Below, in pieces: positions 37,701-64,000 of a stretch of 64,000 nucleotides of DNA (positions within the stretch are counted from its first letter, which is position 1; each line of letters opens with the position of its first letter). Location of the stretch: assembly GCA_014706295.1 (NCBI GenBank), contig JACSVZ010000012.1, forward strand, positions 14,130,227 through 14,194,226, given 5' to 3'. The notes beneath the pieces are model-generated. The model made no database searches. It was not told the origin of the DNA and saw only the letters and a list, made by a program, of their open reading frames with translations. The position numbers and the translations under genes were made by a program. The DNA is from Lycocorax pyrrhopterus obiensis. Lineage: Eukaryota > Chordata > Aves > Passeriformes > Paradisaeidae.

Positions 37701-40024
37701 CCTCTGGAGAGTCCTTGCCTGGAGCAAGGGAGCAGAAAAGGTTCCCAGCTATTCTGGGTATAAAACCACAATTATCAGCACACAAGAGCTATTGAGAAGC
37801 ACCTGCTGAGGTAACGGGTTATGTGGTACTCATAACGAGCCTAAGAAACAAATTCCTAAGCCCAGGCAACAGAGAAGGAATGGCTCTTGCCCCAGATAAG
37901 CACTGTGATGTTTTGGGGCAAATCAGGCCTTTTGATATTGTGTTAATCAAGTGTGGAGCTTTACCACAGCCCACACCCCTTCCTATTCCCATCACTGCTC
38001 CACCTGCACCGTGAGCGATGGAGAAACCCACACTACTCCCCGAATTCCACTTCTCTGTGATCCCAAGTGATCCTGTGCCCATGGCCACAGACCTGCCTCA
38101 CACACGGGCAACACGGCGCAGCAAAGACAAGGACCCTCAGGGGCTCCTTTCAATCCAGACACCAGGAAGACTCAGTGGGCCCCAAACCAGCTCCCAGGTA
38201 ACACAGCCTTTTCTGGAAAAACCACTGCAGTGAGCAGAGCCGAGCACCAGTCAGAGATTTAGGGTGGGAAATCCTGCACAAAGCAGTTTGTGGCTCAAAA
38301 CAAAAGAGAAGAATTTGGGTCAGCAGGAATTACCACGCCAGCTCCAGGCCGGGCAGCCGGGAGCCCGGGGAAGCTCCTGCGGGGAAGAGCTCTAGCAATT
38401 AACACTCCCAGCTCAGATCTCATTGCACAAAACGGCACCAGATCCCTGAGAATGTGGGGAGAAGGGATTCCCTGAGTGACCCGCTCACACCAACACATCT
38501 CCCGAAAAGCTCTGCACCAGCTTCAGCCCCCGGAATTGTGAGAGCAGAGAAGAACCACTGCCAGCTCTGTCGACGAGGGAAGGGACGGCTGTCCCTGAGC
38601 CTGGATCCAACCGAAAGGAAAACACCCACTGCCCCTCCCTCTTTATCCCCGCCCCACACAGCTTCTGCTCACTATTTTTCCCCTAAAGGACCTGAACGAC
38701 AGGTTAAGGAATAAAACTCTGGCTCTGCTGGAGTATGTCTAACCCACCAGAGGCAGCAGCTTTGTTCCCAGACATGGATACTAACAAGCCTCTGGGGATT
38801 TCTGTGGAGGAAGAGCTGGATTGCCCAGAAACACCGAAGTGGCACTCTGTGACACAATAAATCCGACAACCCGACCCCGAATGTGACCCTATTTGTTACA
38901 CAATTTCCTCTGTCACATTTTCTCTTTGTAACCCGCAGGGAAACCACAGACCACACCAACAACACACAGATCTGTCAATTAGGGGCCACACAACAGATAA
39001 GGAAACACGGAGCACAGCACGGGCTGCTGGCAGGAGACAGGAAGGAAACTCCTCACCATGCTTCGGTTAATGGCAACTCACAGGCACATTCCCAGCCCAT
39101 GAGGGCCTTGATAAGGGAGCACATCCCATAACTGAGGCCTCAGAGTTTGGATTTTCTTAGCACTCACTCCTGTCAGCTGTCTGAGGTGAAACTTCAAGCA
39201 CACCCCTGGGAAATGCAAACTCTTCAAGCTCATCTGTAAAGTCCCCTGGTACTGACATGGCCAGAGAACAGCAACGCTGCTGCCTTCTGCTCTCATGCAG
39301 GTAGCTGGGCTGTGCACCCTGTGTGAGCTGGGACATGCACCGGGATATGATACTTGATCTGAACATGCTGTACAGCCCAGATGAGCCAGCAGATACCTCT
39401 GCATGTCCTATACACCTTATACAGGCCAGGAGATGAACTGGGAGTGCTGTATGAACCAGGACACAACCGTGGATGTGTTATATACACCTATACGAGGCAG
39501 GACATGAACCTCACCACGCTACATGATCTGAGCATGCTGTACACCTTATGTGAGGCAGAACATGACCCTGGACCCGCTGGTTGCCCTGAACATGCTCTCT
39601 GCCCGATACGAGCCCGCGCTATTCCCTCTACAAGCCCATAATAACTCGCCCCTCCCCAGGAAGCAGCGCTGGGCGTTCCCGGGTCAGTTCAGCGGGCGCT
39701 GTGCGCGCTGCTCCCGCGCTGCCGGGCCGGCGCCCGTTCCGCCCCCGCCGAGCGGCCACGGCCGGCACCAGCCGAGAGCGCCGGGGCGCTGCTTGTGGGA
39801 CACGGACCCTCCGCACCTCCAGAGGACGCGCAAGGCCAAGCGCGACTCCGGGCAGGCGCGGCCGTCCGGCCGAGCCATGGTGGTCCGGCCGCCCCCTCAG
39901 CCCGGGGGCTCGCGCCCCTCACGCCGCCCGTCCCCCCCTCACCTGCGGGCGGGCGCAGCCCGGGCGCGGCCCCGGAGCGCCGCAGGGCCGCGAGGAGACA
40001 CCGCCCGCCCCGCGCCGCCGCCAT
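16696..40024 (-). CDS. TRAP1: TRAP1, mitochondrial HSP90-family ATPase chaperone (18 coding exons)
   Basis: TRAP1 is the mitochondrial-matrix HSP90 homologue: an ATP-dependent homodimeric chaperone that modulates respiratory-chain activity and permeability-transition control. Eighteen exons join in phase to 2118 nt (705 aa plus stop; human 704). In gene order they are 39943-40024, 35262-35429, 34055-34137, 33148-33288, 25964-26035, 25165-25325, 24220-24329, 23962-24035, 21548-21703, 21110-21230, 20916-20985, 20607-20754, 19908-20093, 18722-18860, 18180-18265, 17511-17656, 17075-17147 and 16696-16797. Residues 1 to about 60 are Arg/Ala-rich, a mitochondrial presequence, ending near MYSTQTAE. 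The GHKL ATPase domain (about 85-290) has the [16 protein letters not shown]-box with catalytic Glu, the DTGIGMT loop and the [11 protein letters not shown] lid/glycine motif. The middle domain (about 300-560) has RSIFYVP and the SSVALYSRK strand. The C-terminal dimerisation domain ends in LTRILEKN. One oddity is Gly in the N-box where human TRAP1 has Ala. No exon is missing or frameshifted. Confidence 0.97.
17075..17147 (-). CDS. TRAP1: TRAP1 exon 17
   Basis: 73 nt in the C-terminal domain ([20 protein letters not shown]). Acceptor cttacag, donor CAG/gtgaga. Confidence 0.95.
17511..17656 (-). CDS. TRAP1: TRAP1 exon 16
   Basis: 146 nt encoding the conserved C-terminal-domain stretch [20 protein letters not shown] and the following [17 protein letters not shown] helix. 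It is GC-rich compared with its introns. Confidence 0.95.
18180..18265 (-). CDS. TRAP1: TRAP1 exon 15
   Basis: 86 nt encoding [20 protein letters not shown], the linker into the C-terminal domain. Donor AAG/gtgggt. Confidence 0.94.
18722..18860 (-). CDS. TRAP1: TRAP1 exon 14
   Basis: 139 nt, beginning [20 protein letters not shown]. This is the end of the middle domain. Confidence 0.96.
19240..19692 (-). mobile_element. CR1 LINE copy, minus orientation, in TRAP1 intron 13
   Basis: Starts at a degraded CR1 3' end (catcatagaatatgctgagt). It covers the segments around ccaaatgcttcttgaactca and cttccctggggagtctgtcc. It ends at about 19692, next to a T-run of about 12 nt. The diagnostic phrases are of a different CR1 subfamily from the copies at 8607 and 57008. 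Confidence 0.85.
19908..20093 (-). CDS. TRAP1: TRAP1 exon 13
   Basis: 186 nt encoding middle-domain residues 463-524 ([20 protein letters not shown], then [20 protein letters not shown]). Nearly identical to mammalian TRAP1. Confidence 0.97.
20607..20754 (-). CDS. TRAP1: TRAP1 exon 12
   Basis: 148 nt encoding [20 protein letters not shown] and the FMREGIVT segment of the middle domain. Confidence 0.96.
20916..20985 (-). CDS. TRAP1: TRAP1 exon 11
   Basis: 70 nt encoding [20 protein letters not shown], the Hsp90-family middle-domain signature that includes the ATP-contacting Arg loop. Confidence 0.96.
21110..21230 (-). CDS. TRAP1: TRAP1 exon 10
   Basis: 121 nt encoding [20 protein letters not shown] and the following WLRFLR. 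Acceptor ttctgcag, donor AGAG/gtgtgt. Confidence 0.96.
21548..21703 (-). CDS. TRAP1: TRAP1 exon 9
   Basis: 156 nt (52 codons, phase 0) beginning [20 protein letters not shown] and ending in RSIFYVPEQ. This is the start of the middle domain. Confidence 0.97.
21704..23961 (-). other. TRAP1: TRAP1 intron 8
   Basis: About 2.3 kb of unique intronic sequence. No repeat, RNA gene or extra exon was recognised. Confidence 0.7.
23962..24035 (-). CDS. TRAP1: TRAP1 exon 8
   Basis: 74 nt encoding [20 protein letters not shown]. This is the junction of the ATPase and middle domains. Confidence 0.95.
24220..24329 (-). CDS. TRAP1: TRAP1 exon 7
   Basis: 110 nt encoding [20 protein letters not shown] and more. 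There are two nearby AGs (cctag/TTCAG/GAATG). Only the first keeps the frame (GG + T giving Gly-Ser-Gly). Confidence 0.94.
25165..25325 (-). CDS. TRAP1: TRAP1 exon 6
   Basis: 161 nt encoding the ATP-lid and glycine motif [20 protein letters not shown] of the GHKL ATPase domain. Confidence 0.97.
25964..26035 (-). CDS. TRAP1: TRAP1 exon 5
   Basis: 72 nt (24 codons) beginning [20 protein letters not shown], the conserved nucleotide-binding Asp/Gly motif of HSP90s. Confidence 0.97.
26036..33147 (-). other. TRAP1: TRAP1 intron 4 (about 7.1 kb, the largest intron)
   Basis: Rich in CA, CAG and cac-type simple words and moderately GC-rich. No recognisable repeat family and no additional exon or RNA gene was seen. 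The many short open frames do not look coding. Confidence 0.6.
33148..33288 (-). CDS. TRAP1: TRAP1 exon 4
   Basis: 141 nt (47 codons, phase 0) beginning [20 protein letters not shown]. It contains the catalytic Glu and the Mg/ATP-binding Asn of the N-box. Human TRAP1 has SNASD; here the codon is GGC (Gly). Confidence 0.97.
34055..34137 (-). CDS. TRAP1: TRAP1 exon 3
   Basis: 83 nt encoding [20 protein letters not shown] and LYSEKE, the start of the ATPase domain. Donor GAG/gtaaga. Confidence 0.96.
34165..34430 (+). mobile_element. CR1 LINE fragment in TRAP1 intron 2, antisense to the gene
   Basis: Contains ggagaagagaaagctcaggg, ctggagagggactttggaca and gaagctgtggctgcccctgg. It stops after caaggccaggctggatga, about 100 bp short of the usual CR1 3' end. 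Both ends are therefore incomplete. Confidence 0.87.
34995..35013 (+). repeat. short (CA)n microsatellite
   Basis: About nine uninterrupted CA units in TRAP1 intron 2. Confidence 0.8.
35262..35429 (-). CDS. TRAP1: TRAP1 exon 2
   Basis: 168 nt encoding the rest of the mitochondrial presequence and the processing region ([20 protein letters not shown]). Donor AAAG/gtgggc, acceptor tgtctttag. Confidence 0.94.
35430..39942 (-). other. TRAP1: TRAP1 intron 1 (about 4.5 kb)
   Basis: Unique sequence. At 39300-39580 there are loosely repeated words built on the pattern catgctgtaca / gacatgaac / tatac. I could not fix a period for them. No exon or known repeat was recognised. Confidence 0.55.
39943..40024 (-). 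CDS. TRAP1: TRAP1 exon 1 (start codon and presequence)
   Basis: 82 coding nt from the ATG at 40022-40024, encoding [20 protein letters not shown] plus seven residues. It has Arg and no acidic residues, typical of a mitochondrial presequence. The donor GCAG/gtgagg joins exon 2 in phase to give Ala-Lys-Gly. Confidence 0.92.
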
Positions 40025-40055
40025 GCCCGCGCTGCACTCCCGCGGCGCCTGGTGA

Positions 40056-40126
40056 TGACGTCACGGGCGGGGGCGCGCGGACTCCCCCACGCGCGGGGTG
40101 CGCGTGGCGCGCGCGCGGTGACGTCA
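40056..40126. promoter_or_regulatory. TRAP1: two perfect CRE palindromes upstream of TRAP1
   Basis: TGACGTCA at 40056-40063 and 40119-40126, 63 bp apart. This is the full CREB/ATF consensus. Confidence 0.7.
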
Positions 40127-40183
40127 CGCTGCCCCTCAGGCCGCGCGCGCTGGTTGCCGCAGGGCTAGGGCTGCTGCTGGGTC

Positions 40184-40582
40184 CCCTCCCGGCTCGGGCC
40201 GAGTCCCTTCACGGCCCCGATCGGCTCTTCACGGGGCGCCCGGGCTCGGTCCCCTCCCGGCTCGGGCCGAGTCTCCTCACGGCCCCCGATCGGCTCTTCA
40301 CGGGGCGCCCGGGCTCGGTCCCCTCCCGGCTCGGGCCGAGTCCCTTCACGGCCCCCGATCGGCTCTTCACGGGGCGCCCGGGCTCGGTCCCCTCCCGGCT
40401 CGGGCCGAGTCTCCTCACGGCCCCCGATCGGCTCTTCACGGGGCGCCCGGGCTCGGTCCCCTCCCGGCTCGGGCCGAGTCTCCTCATGGCCCCCGATCGG
40501 CTCTTCCTGGAGCTCCCGGGCTCGGTCCCCTCCCGGCTCGGGCCGAGTCTCCTCATGGCACGGGCTCGGTCCCCTTACGGCC
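40184..40582. repeat. 69-bp GC-rich minisatellite (about 5.5 copies)
   Basis: The landmark ggctcgggccgagtc recurs at 40191, 40259, 40328, 40397, 40466 and 40535, spacings of 68, 69, 69, 69 and 69 bp. Copies are nearly identical. They differ mainly at ccc/tcc, cacg/catg and one ggcgcc/agctcc variant in the last full copy. The period is a multiple of three, so a 23-residue repeat reads open on both strands. I read this as a by-product of the repeat, not as coding. Confidence 0.93.
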
Positions 40583-43080
40583 CTGCCTGGGTCCCCTCAC
40601 AGGGGCGTTTCCAGGGCTCTGCCAGGAGGTCGGACGCCAAGCCCAGGACACCGCTTCCAAACCGCTCCTGTTTTGATGGTTAAAATCCCGTTCGTGTTTC
40701 TTAGGACTTGTTAGGAAAGGGAGTCAGACACAGGTTCCAAACCCACGCTCCTCTCCCTGTGGAGACACCCCTGCAGGTATCTCACAGTGAATGACCTCGG
40801 GAGCCCATTCCACGGGACAGGCTGCGGCAGGAGCTCGGCAATCGGAGCTGGCAGAGCTCGGTGCACGGTGGCTCCTCTCCCAGTTTCCCCACGGAGGGGG
40901 CTGAGGGCCGAGGAAAGGCTGCGCCGGGCTGGGAGCAGTCCTCAGGAAGCTCCTGTGTGCTACACCTTGGCCGGGCACCCTGCTCGACTCTGGGCCAATT
41001 GCTTAACATCTCATTTTTGCATTTCTCTGAAACTCCTCATCTCCCGGGGCTGTTTGAGCGTAGATCATCGACATCTAAGGGGCTGAGGTACTGGAGAAAA
41101 GCTTCGGATGGGATGCGGGTGAGCGAGGAAATGAACCACTCTGGCGAGACCCGAATTTGGAATGTGCGTTGAGAGCAGAGCCTCGAACACCACAGCCAAA
41201 AATAGAAGATGGAGCAGGTTTCTTTCAGTAAGCACTAACCACTTCCAGACTGAGGAGGTTTCAGGAGGGAACCATGCCCACCGAACAGAGCCAGCTTTGT
41301 AATCCCAGGCCCCCGGGAGCTTGCTGGAAAGCTCCGTGTGCAGTTCACTCGTGCTTGCAGCTGATCTTTTGGGACTACGTCGAGCCGAGTGTTGTTTTGG
41401 AGGTTCACATCTAAGGTTTGTAGGGCACTCGACGTTACGGATTAGGTGCAACAAACCCAGCATGAGCCTTTGCATCACTCCGACTCCCTTTCGCTCGCTG
41501 CATTTCCACCTGGAACGAACTCCAGCCCTTCATCGAGATTCCCTGTGCTACAGCCAAAACCAAAATGACTTCTGAGCCGGTTGCAAATGCTTCCCTCCTC
41601 TTGCTGTGCTCACTGCTACCTCCCGCTGACCCCGCGGCACTCCCGAGAGTGACGCTGTACCACAGCTCTTGTACCTGCTGTGAAACACCTGAATCCTCCT
41701 CCTACCTCACCCTGGGTGTGCTTTGACCATTAGCCATGAAATGTGCTCCTGTAGGGATCGCAGGGGATCTGATACAGATCCTCCCCTCTGTCCAGGCTCG
41801 TTTTAATTATCCAGGGGTTGGCTCCAACTTGCTTCAATCACTGTCCTGGCAGCGTCCTGCTCTGCATTTTAAATTCCCGTCTGTGGAGAAGTGCAGGGAA
41901 GGACAGATTGCCCTGCACAGCAACCTCTGCGGTGTTCCCCCAGCTCCAGGGTGGCTGCTCCATCTTCCCTGCACTGGAAGAACCATGGGCTGCAATTTGC
42001 TTGGGGAGAAGCACCCAATGCACATCCAGATCACCCTGTAAGCCATGAACTGCTGTCCACTGCCACCGGCTAGAAGGGACAACATCTACTGCTGCCTTTT
42101 AACAGTGACCGAGGCCCCTGTCCCAGCCTACTTGGCGAGAGGGCTCCTCTTCCTCACCCCTTTGCTCTAACGCATCCAGAAGATGGAGCAGGGAGCACTC
42201 ACAAGTGCTGTGGGCAGATCTCTGTCCTGGTGGGACAGGGATGAGCCAAGAGGGGAAGCCCAGCTGTGCAGGTAGCAAGAGGGAAAGCTCCCAGCCTGTG
42301 GCAGCAGCAGGAGGCAGCAGGAGGCAGGAGCAACAGCAGAGTGGAGCCGGGTGGGCAGCCTGGGAAAAGAGCAGAGAACCATCACTGCAGCTCAAGTTCA
42401 GATTTAAGCACCTTCTTCCACTCCAGAATTCAGTGAGGGGAAAGTATTACCCACCCTCTTCGATGGTAAAGCTCCTGCACCAAGCTCCAGTGCACTCTTG
42501 CCTTATAAATTCCTGTTTCTGAGATGCTGTTCCTTACTGACTGTACCTCCCCATCAAACAGACAAGGACTTGGAAAAGCTATGCCCATCCAGGCTCAGAT
42601 ACACTGAATTTCCTATCAACACTCACAGGAGACTGGAGTGAAGCCCCACTGAGGCTGCAGGGATTGCACCCCCAGCCCCTCCTCAGATTTAATTTCAGCT
42701 CTGTACTCCCCTTCTCCTCCTGGTAAAACACCTGCTCTTACCTAATACACCTGTGGGTATCGGATCTACATCGATCCCTTGGCTCTGTGATCTCGCCACA
42801 CTTCAGGTTGCACTTAAAAAATATTCCAGTATTTGCTTCCCATCCGTTGTTTTTTTCCACTCTTCCCCAGAAATGGGCACCCAAGCGAGCTGCAGCCTGG
42901 GCCATGCCAGCTCTGTGCTCCAAACAGGACTCAGCTTATCCAAATCCAGAAGCGGTGCCGATGCCTTTAAAATGGAGGCTACTTAGAGGAATTAGCGAGA
43001 TTGAGTGCAGTTATCTTAACCTCGGGCGTCAGGCTCCGCTGATCCTCGCGGGCACCAGCCAAGTGGAACCATCCTTCAAT
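40583..43080. other. intergenic spacer between TRAP1 and CREBBP
   Basis: About 2.5 kb of moderately GC-rich unique DNA between the minisatellite and the putative CREBBP 3' UTR end. No coding exon or repeat family was recognised. A weak GCAGCAGCAGGAGGCAGCAGGAGG run lies at about 42300-42325. Confidence 0.5.
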
Positions 43081-43085
43081 CCAAG

Positions 43086-45317
43086 CAGTTTTACCAGCTT
43101 TTATTAGAAACACCAGCACATTTCAAGTTTCCTCTTTTTGATCACAAATATAGTATTTTTCCTCTTTTTAAGTACACAGCATGAGACACAGCATCAGGGC
43201 TTCCATCTTTTTTCTGTTTTTTTTTTTTAACAGCAATTTCTTTTGGACAAGCTTTGGGTTTAGTGTTCACTGACCTCACCCCAGCCCCAAATTTTGACAT
43301 CTTGAATTGCTGAAGACAATTGCGTGGGCAGATGAATCCGATGGTAGTGAAAAAGGTACAATAGTTAAAACTTTGCAAGTAAAAGTTGAAGCAGAGACCC
43401 TCTCCAGTTAAAAAGGACGAAGTGGCGCCGCAGCGCACGATTTTCACAGTATGGGGACAAAAGCTGGGATAAAGATTTGCTCTTCTCCCCCCCGTTCTCC
43501 CCCACCAGTGTCCCGATAGAAAGGTTAAGGCTGGAGGAAGCGCTAACTGGATGTGAAAAGCCACGGGGATACCGTGCTGGGTTCGCTGCACAGCCCATGC
43601 CAGGCGCACGAACAGAGAAGCCTCGAGGTCCGAGGGATGGCGGTTTAGGCTCATCGTGGTTTGAGCTCACACCTACGCTGGGAAGTTTGCCCTGGACTTT
43701 TTAACTCCGAGGAAGCAATTCACTGAGGGGAGGAGGAGTGAGTATCCCAGGGACATGAGGGCATGGTGACAGGATATTAAAGGGAACATGTACATGATTT
43801 GTTATTTTTTATTCCACAGAAAACCCTCAAATCTAGACTCAGAGTTAACAGCAGAAAAATAGTGTTAAAGTCAATAGGTTCATATTTTACTGTAGACTAA
43901 ATAAATTAGCCTAGAATTAACTCAATACTCTCTATTTTCCTTTCATTGGTGATCCTTCTCTAAATTAATGCAGTTTTTAAAAAGCAACGGCTATTAATAA
44001 TTTATTCCAGTTAACCCTTATGGATGAACACCTGCGAAGAGTCGATGTCTGGGAACCATTCCCCTCTCCTCTCCCTCCCCGAAAAGGAAACAATCACTAA
44101 GGGTGTTGTAAAACAGACATGCTACCTACAATATCCATGGATCGTGCCTCTCCTACCGCTGCCTCTGGCTGCTCCGGGTCATGAGTGAATCGTCATAGCT
44201 ATGTCTTACAAAGAACATGATCGAAAAAAATATATAAATAAATAAAAACCTTAAACATTCTTACATGGATTTTAAAGAACAGAATACATGTTAAAAACTT
44301 CAGTAATTTATATCAATTTTAAGCAATACTTTATATACAATGGAAAAAAGACATGCATAGTCCAAATACAATGTTGAAAACAGCATTTTCATAACAAAAA
44401 ACCCAAACACTAAGTGTTAATACCATGTACATGGATTCAAGAAGGACCACCCTTTTTGTCTGTTGCACACAGTTTATTTAACAATATGATATTATAAGTA
44501 AGAAATGAGTTTTTTTTTCTTTTTACCATTCTATACAGTGATTGAATCTTCTTGGATTTTCTTATTTATAGTAATTATAGCGCTTGCATGATTTACACTA
44601 GAATTGCTTTCCTCGTTTCAAGTTTCACACAGAAGAAAGAAAGAAAAGAATGTTTCTTCTCTATCCAGATCAGCACGGCCTAAGAGTGATCATCCCTATT
44701 TTCATCTAAGACCAGTTTTATCAGAGAAACAAAGCAACAATTTCTACATCTGCAAGACAAGGATTTTGGCGTTGGCCAATGTGTGCAAGAGTCAATTCCT
44801 ATCTTCCCAGGGGTAATACTTCAAACGCCTGCAGAGTTCACTATAGAAAACAAAAATCTTCCCGCCATGTGTCAAAGTTACCGGGATACGCTATAATGTT
44901 GCATTATTTCAGGAAACAGTTTCTGAATATTATTTTTTTTCTTCTTTTAAACGCAAATGTTTAAAGTCTTGAAAATACAAATAAAAAATATGAATATAAT
45001 GAACTTGTTTTCCCCGTTAAAAAAAAGGTATGAGTCAACAGCAACAAAAAAATAAAAACCAAAAAAACCCACAAAAGAGACCAGATATTTTAACCGCCTG
45101 GCTTTAACAAAAAAATATATTCTTTGTATTGTTTTTTTTTTTCTTTTTATTTTTAAACAGCAATTAATTCTTCCATCTGTAGGAAGCAGCAGTTCCATCT
45201 AGGATTCAAAACAACCCAGATGTCTGAATTTTTCAGTACAAAATATCCAAGAACACGAAAGGAAAGAAGAAACAAAAGTGATGCTCCCATAATGCTACAA
45301 ACCCTCCACAAATTTCT
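43086..45317 (-). other. CREBBP: putative CREBBP 3' UTR
   Basis: Follows the terminal CREBBP exon without interruption. From 43.8 to 45.3 kb it is AT-rich with long A and T tracts, typical of a long vertebrate 3' UTR. Minus-strand AATAAA signals (TTTATT on plus) occur at 45146-45151, 44473-44478, 44001-44006, 43808-43813 and 43100-43105. The most distal would give about 2.2 kb. Which one is used cannot be decided here. Confidence 0.5.
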
Positions 45318-62795
<17,478 letters not shown>

Positions 62796-64000
62796 CTGTC
62801 AGCAAGAAGGCCATATTTGGGTGAGCTGGTCCAGCACAAACACAGCCACCCAAGCACGGAGCCACCAACCAGGGCAGGGCAGATCACCAGGACCACGACG
62901 GAAGGGGGGACGTTGTTGGTTGATTGATGGGTCAGTGTGGACAATGAGGAGGCACAGAGGGAGGGGAGGGCAGGATTAGAGAACAGGGGAGGGAACAAAC
63001 AGCACAGACGTAAGAGGTAAGACGCAAACACCAAGACAACACAGAGCAGAAAGCCAAGGCAAAGCACAGATTAGCATTCGGTCTCATTTCACACATCGTA
63101 ACAAGTGTCGGGCCTCAAATTCCAAATTTGGGGAGGATTCATGGAGTAGCCACCAAGAGCTACGTTTGCATAGGCTTCAAATTTAAGAATTTGGATTTGA
63201 TTTGCATCGCTCAGGGAAAAAAAAAATACTTTTTGATTCCAGGCTTGCGACTGATCGAGCTTCCTTTGGGTAAAAAGGAGCCTGTCAACAAGCTTAAAGG
63301 ACACATTTATTACAGACTTAAGTAATTAGGAAATAAGCCGAAAGCATTTACTGATTGGAAGTCAAAACTGCAAAAGCAGAAACACTTGATATTGAAAAAA
63401 AAGTCTATAAAAACATTAAATTCAAATTTTGACTCTAAGATTAAATGTGACCAATTGCTCAGCTAATATTCTTTCATATAAATGAAACCAAATCCATACT
63501 CCAGACAAACATTTAACAGAAATGCAATTATGGGTCAGAGTTTCCAGCCATTTATCTATATAAATACAATATATGTATATATGTGAACAACATGAAATAT
63601 TGTACATACATACAATATATTTATCAGGTGCATTAAAGATGTGGAATTAATTAAGCTTTACAAATTGAATATGAGGCTAGGTACAATTTTTGGTCACCAG
63701 ACCAAGAGCCAATCCAAGTCATACTCAGCAAAAACAGTTCTGCAGTTTACCAAACCAAGCTGAGTAAATTGGAATACAACTCTATGAAAATACAATCTGC
63801 ATTTGAAAAAAGAAAATAAAATCAAAGTTACATGGATTTGAGGAGGGGAGGGGTTGGTGGTTTTTTTTGTTTGTTTGTTTGGGGTTTTTTTTGTTTGTTT
63901 CAGATGAACTGGAACCAAAGTTGTCAGGGTCACTAAAAAAAAAATAATTAAAAAAGGAGGCTAAATGTTTGGAAAGGATATGAATTCACACATGAACAAA
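62796..64000 (-). other. CREBBP: CREBBP intron 19 (cut by the right edge)
   Basis: AT-rich intronic sequence. I looked for the Cys-rich exon 19 (YCCGRK-type RING segment) and did not find it, so it lies beyond the window. Confidence 0.7.
63861..63900 (+). repeat. (TTTG)n low-complexity tract
   Basis: A T-rich run interrupted by gtttgtttg units in CREBBP intron 19. Confidence 0.7.

Larger units (their letters stand above)
39650..40180. promoter_or_regulatory. TRAP1: CpG island, TRAP1 promoter and first exon
   Basis: A very CpG-dense region over exon 1 and its upstream DNA. Perfect CRE palindromes lie at 40056-40063 and 40119-40126, 32 and 95 bp upstream of the ATG. No TATA box is evident, consistent with a housekeeping mitochondrial gene. 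Confidence 0.82.

Noticed and set aside
39550..40683. 377-residue plus-strand open frame over the TRAP1 CpG island and minisatellite
   Set aside because: It is Arg/Pro/Ala-rich because the DNA is GC-rich and stop-poor. The repeat portion stays open only because the unit is 69 bp. It runs antisense to a firm TRAP1 exon 1 and has no homology I recognise.

Overview
This window is vertebrate nuclear DNA, most likely from a bird. Coding exons are short, with GT/AG introns and preserved phase. Two CpG islands are present, and the interspersed repeats are 5'-truncated CR1-type LINEs, the usual avian repeat. The gene order SLX4 - TRAP1 - CREBBP, all on the minus strand, matches the block at human 16p13.3. 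The species cannot be named from the sequence.

Layout. 1-9.3 kb holds the 5' part of SLX4 (DNA-repair nuclease scaffold): two coding exons at 797-976 and 1873-2239, a long first intron, and a probable non-coding exon 1 ending at 9123. Its CpG-island promoter (about 9.2-10.06 kb) carries four CRE-like sites, a CTCF-like site and two NRF1-like palindromes. From 10.06 to 15.97 kb no gene is recognised. Mammals have DNASE1 here; I see no DNASE1 exon. There is one orphan terminal-exon-like reading frame at 13157-13313 and one long CR1 copy. From 15.97 to 40.03 kb lies a complete TRAP1 gene (mitochondrial HSP90) with 18 coding exons. They join in phase to 705 codons plus stop. Its own CpG island has two perfect CREs just upstream of the ATG. 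A 69-bp minisatellite (about 40.18-40.58 kb) sits directly upstream of that promoter. From about 43.1 kb to the right edge is the 3' half of CREBBP, twelve exons matching human exons 20-31: PHD finger, acetyltransferase domain, ZZ, TAZ2, the nuclear-coactivator-binding domain and the Gln-rich tail.

The most notable observation is at the CREBBP C-terminus. The conserved last 25 residues are present but out of frame: the sequence around 45370 looks as if about 43 nt had been lost. The main frame then ends at 45318 after 17 unrelated residues. This is either an assembly or sequencing artefact or a real truncation.

The three genes have no known shared pathway: SLX4 acts in nuclear DNA repair, TRAP1 in mitochondrial proteostasis and CREBBP in transcriptional co-activation. 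The SLX4 and TRAP1 promoters do share CREB/ATF-type sites, and CREBBP encodes the CREB co-activator. Any regulatory link between them is inference.
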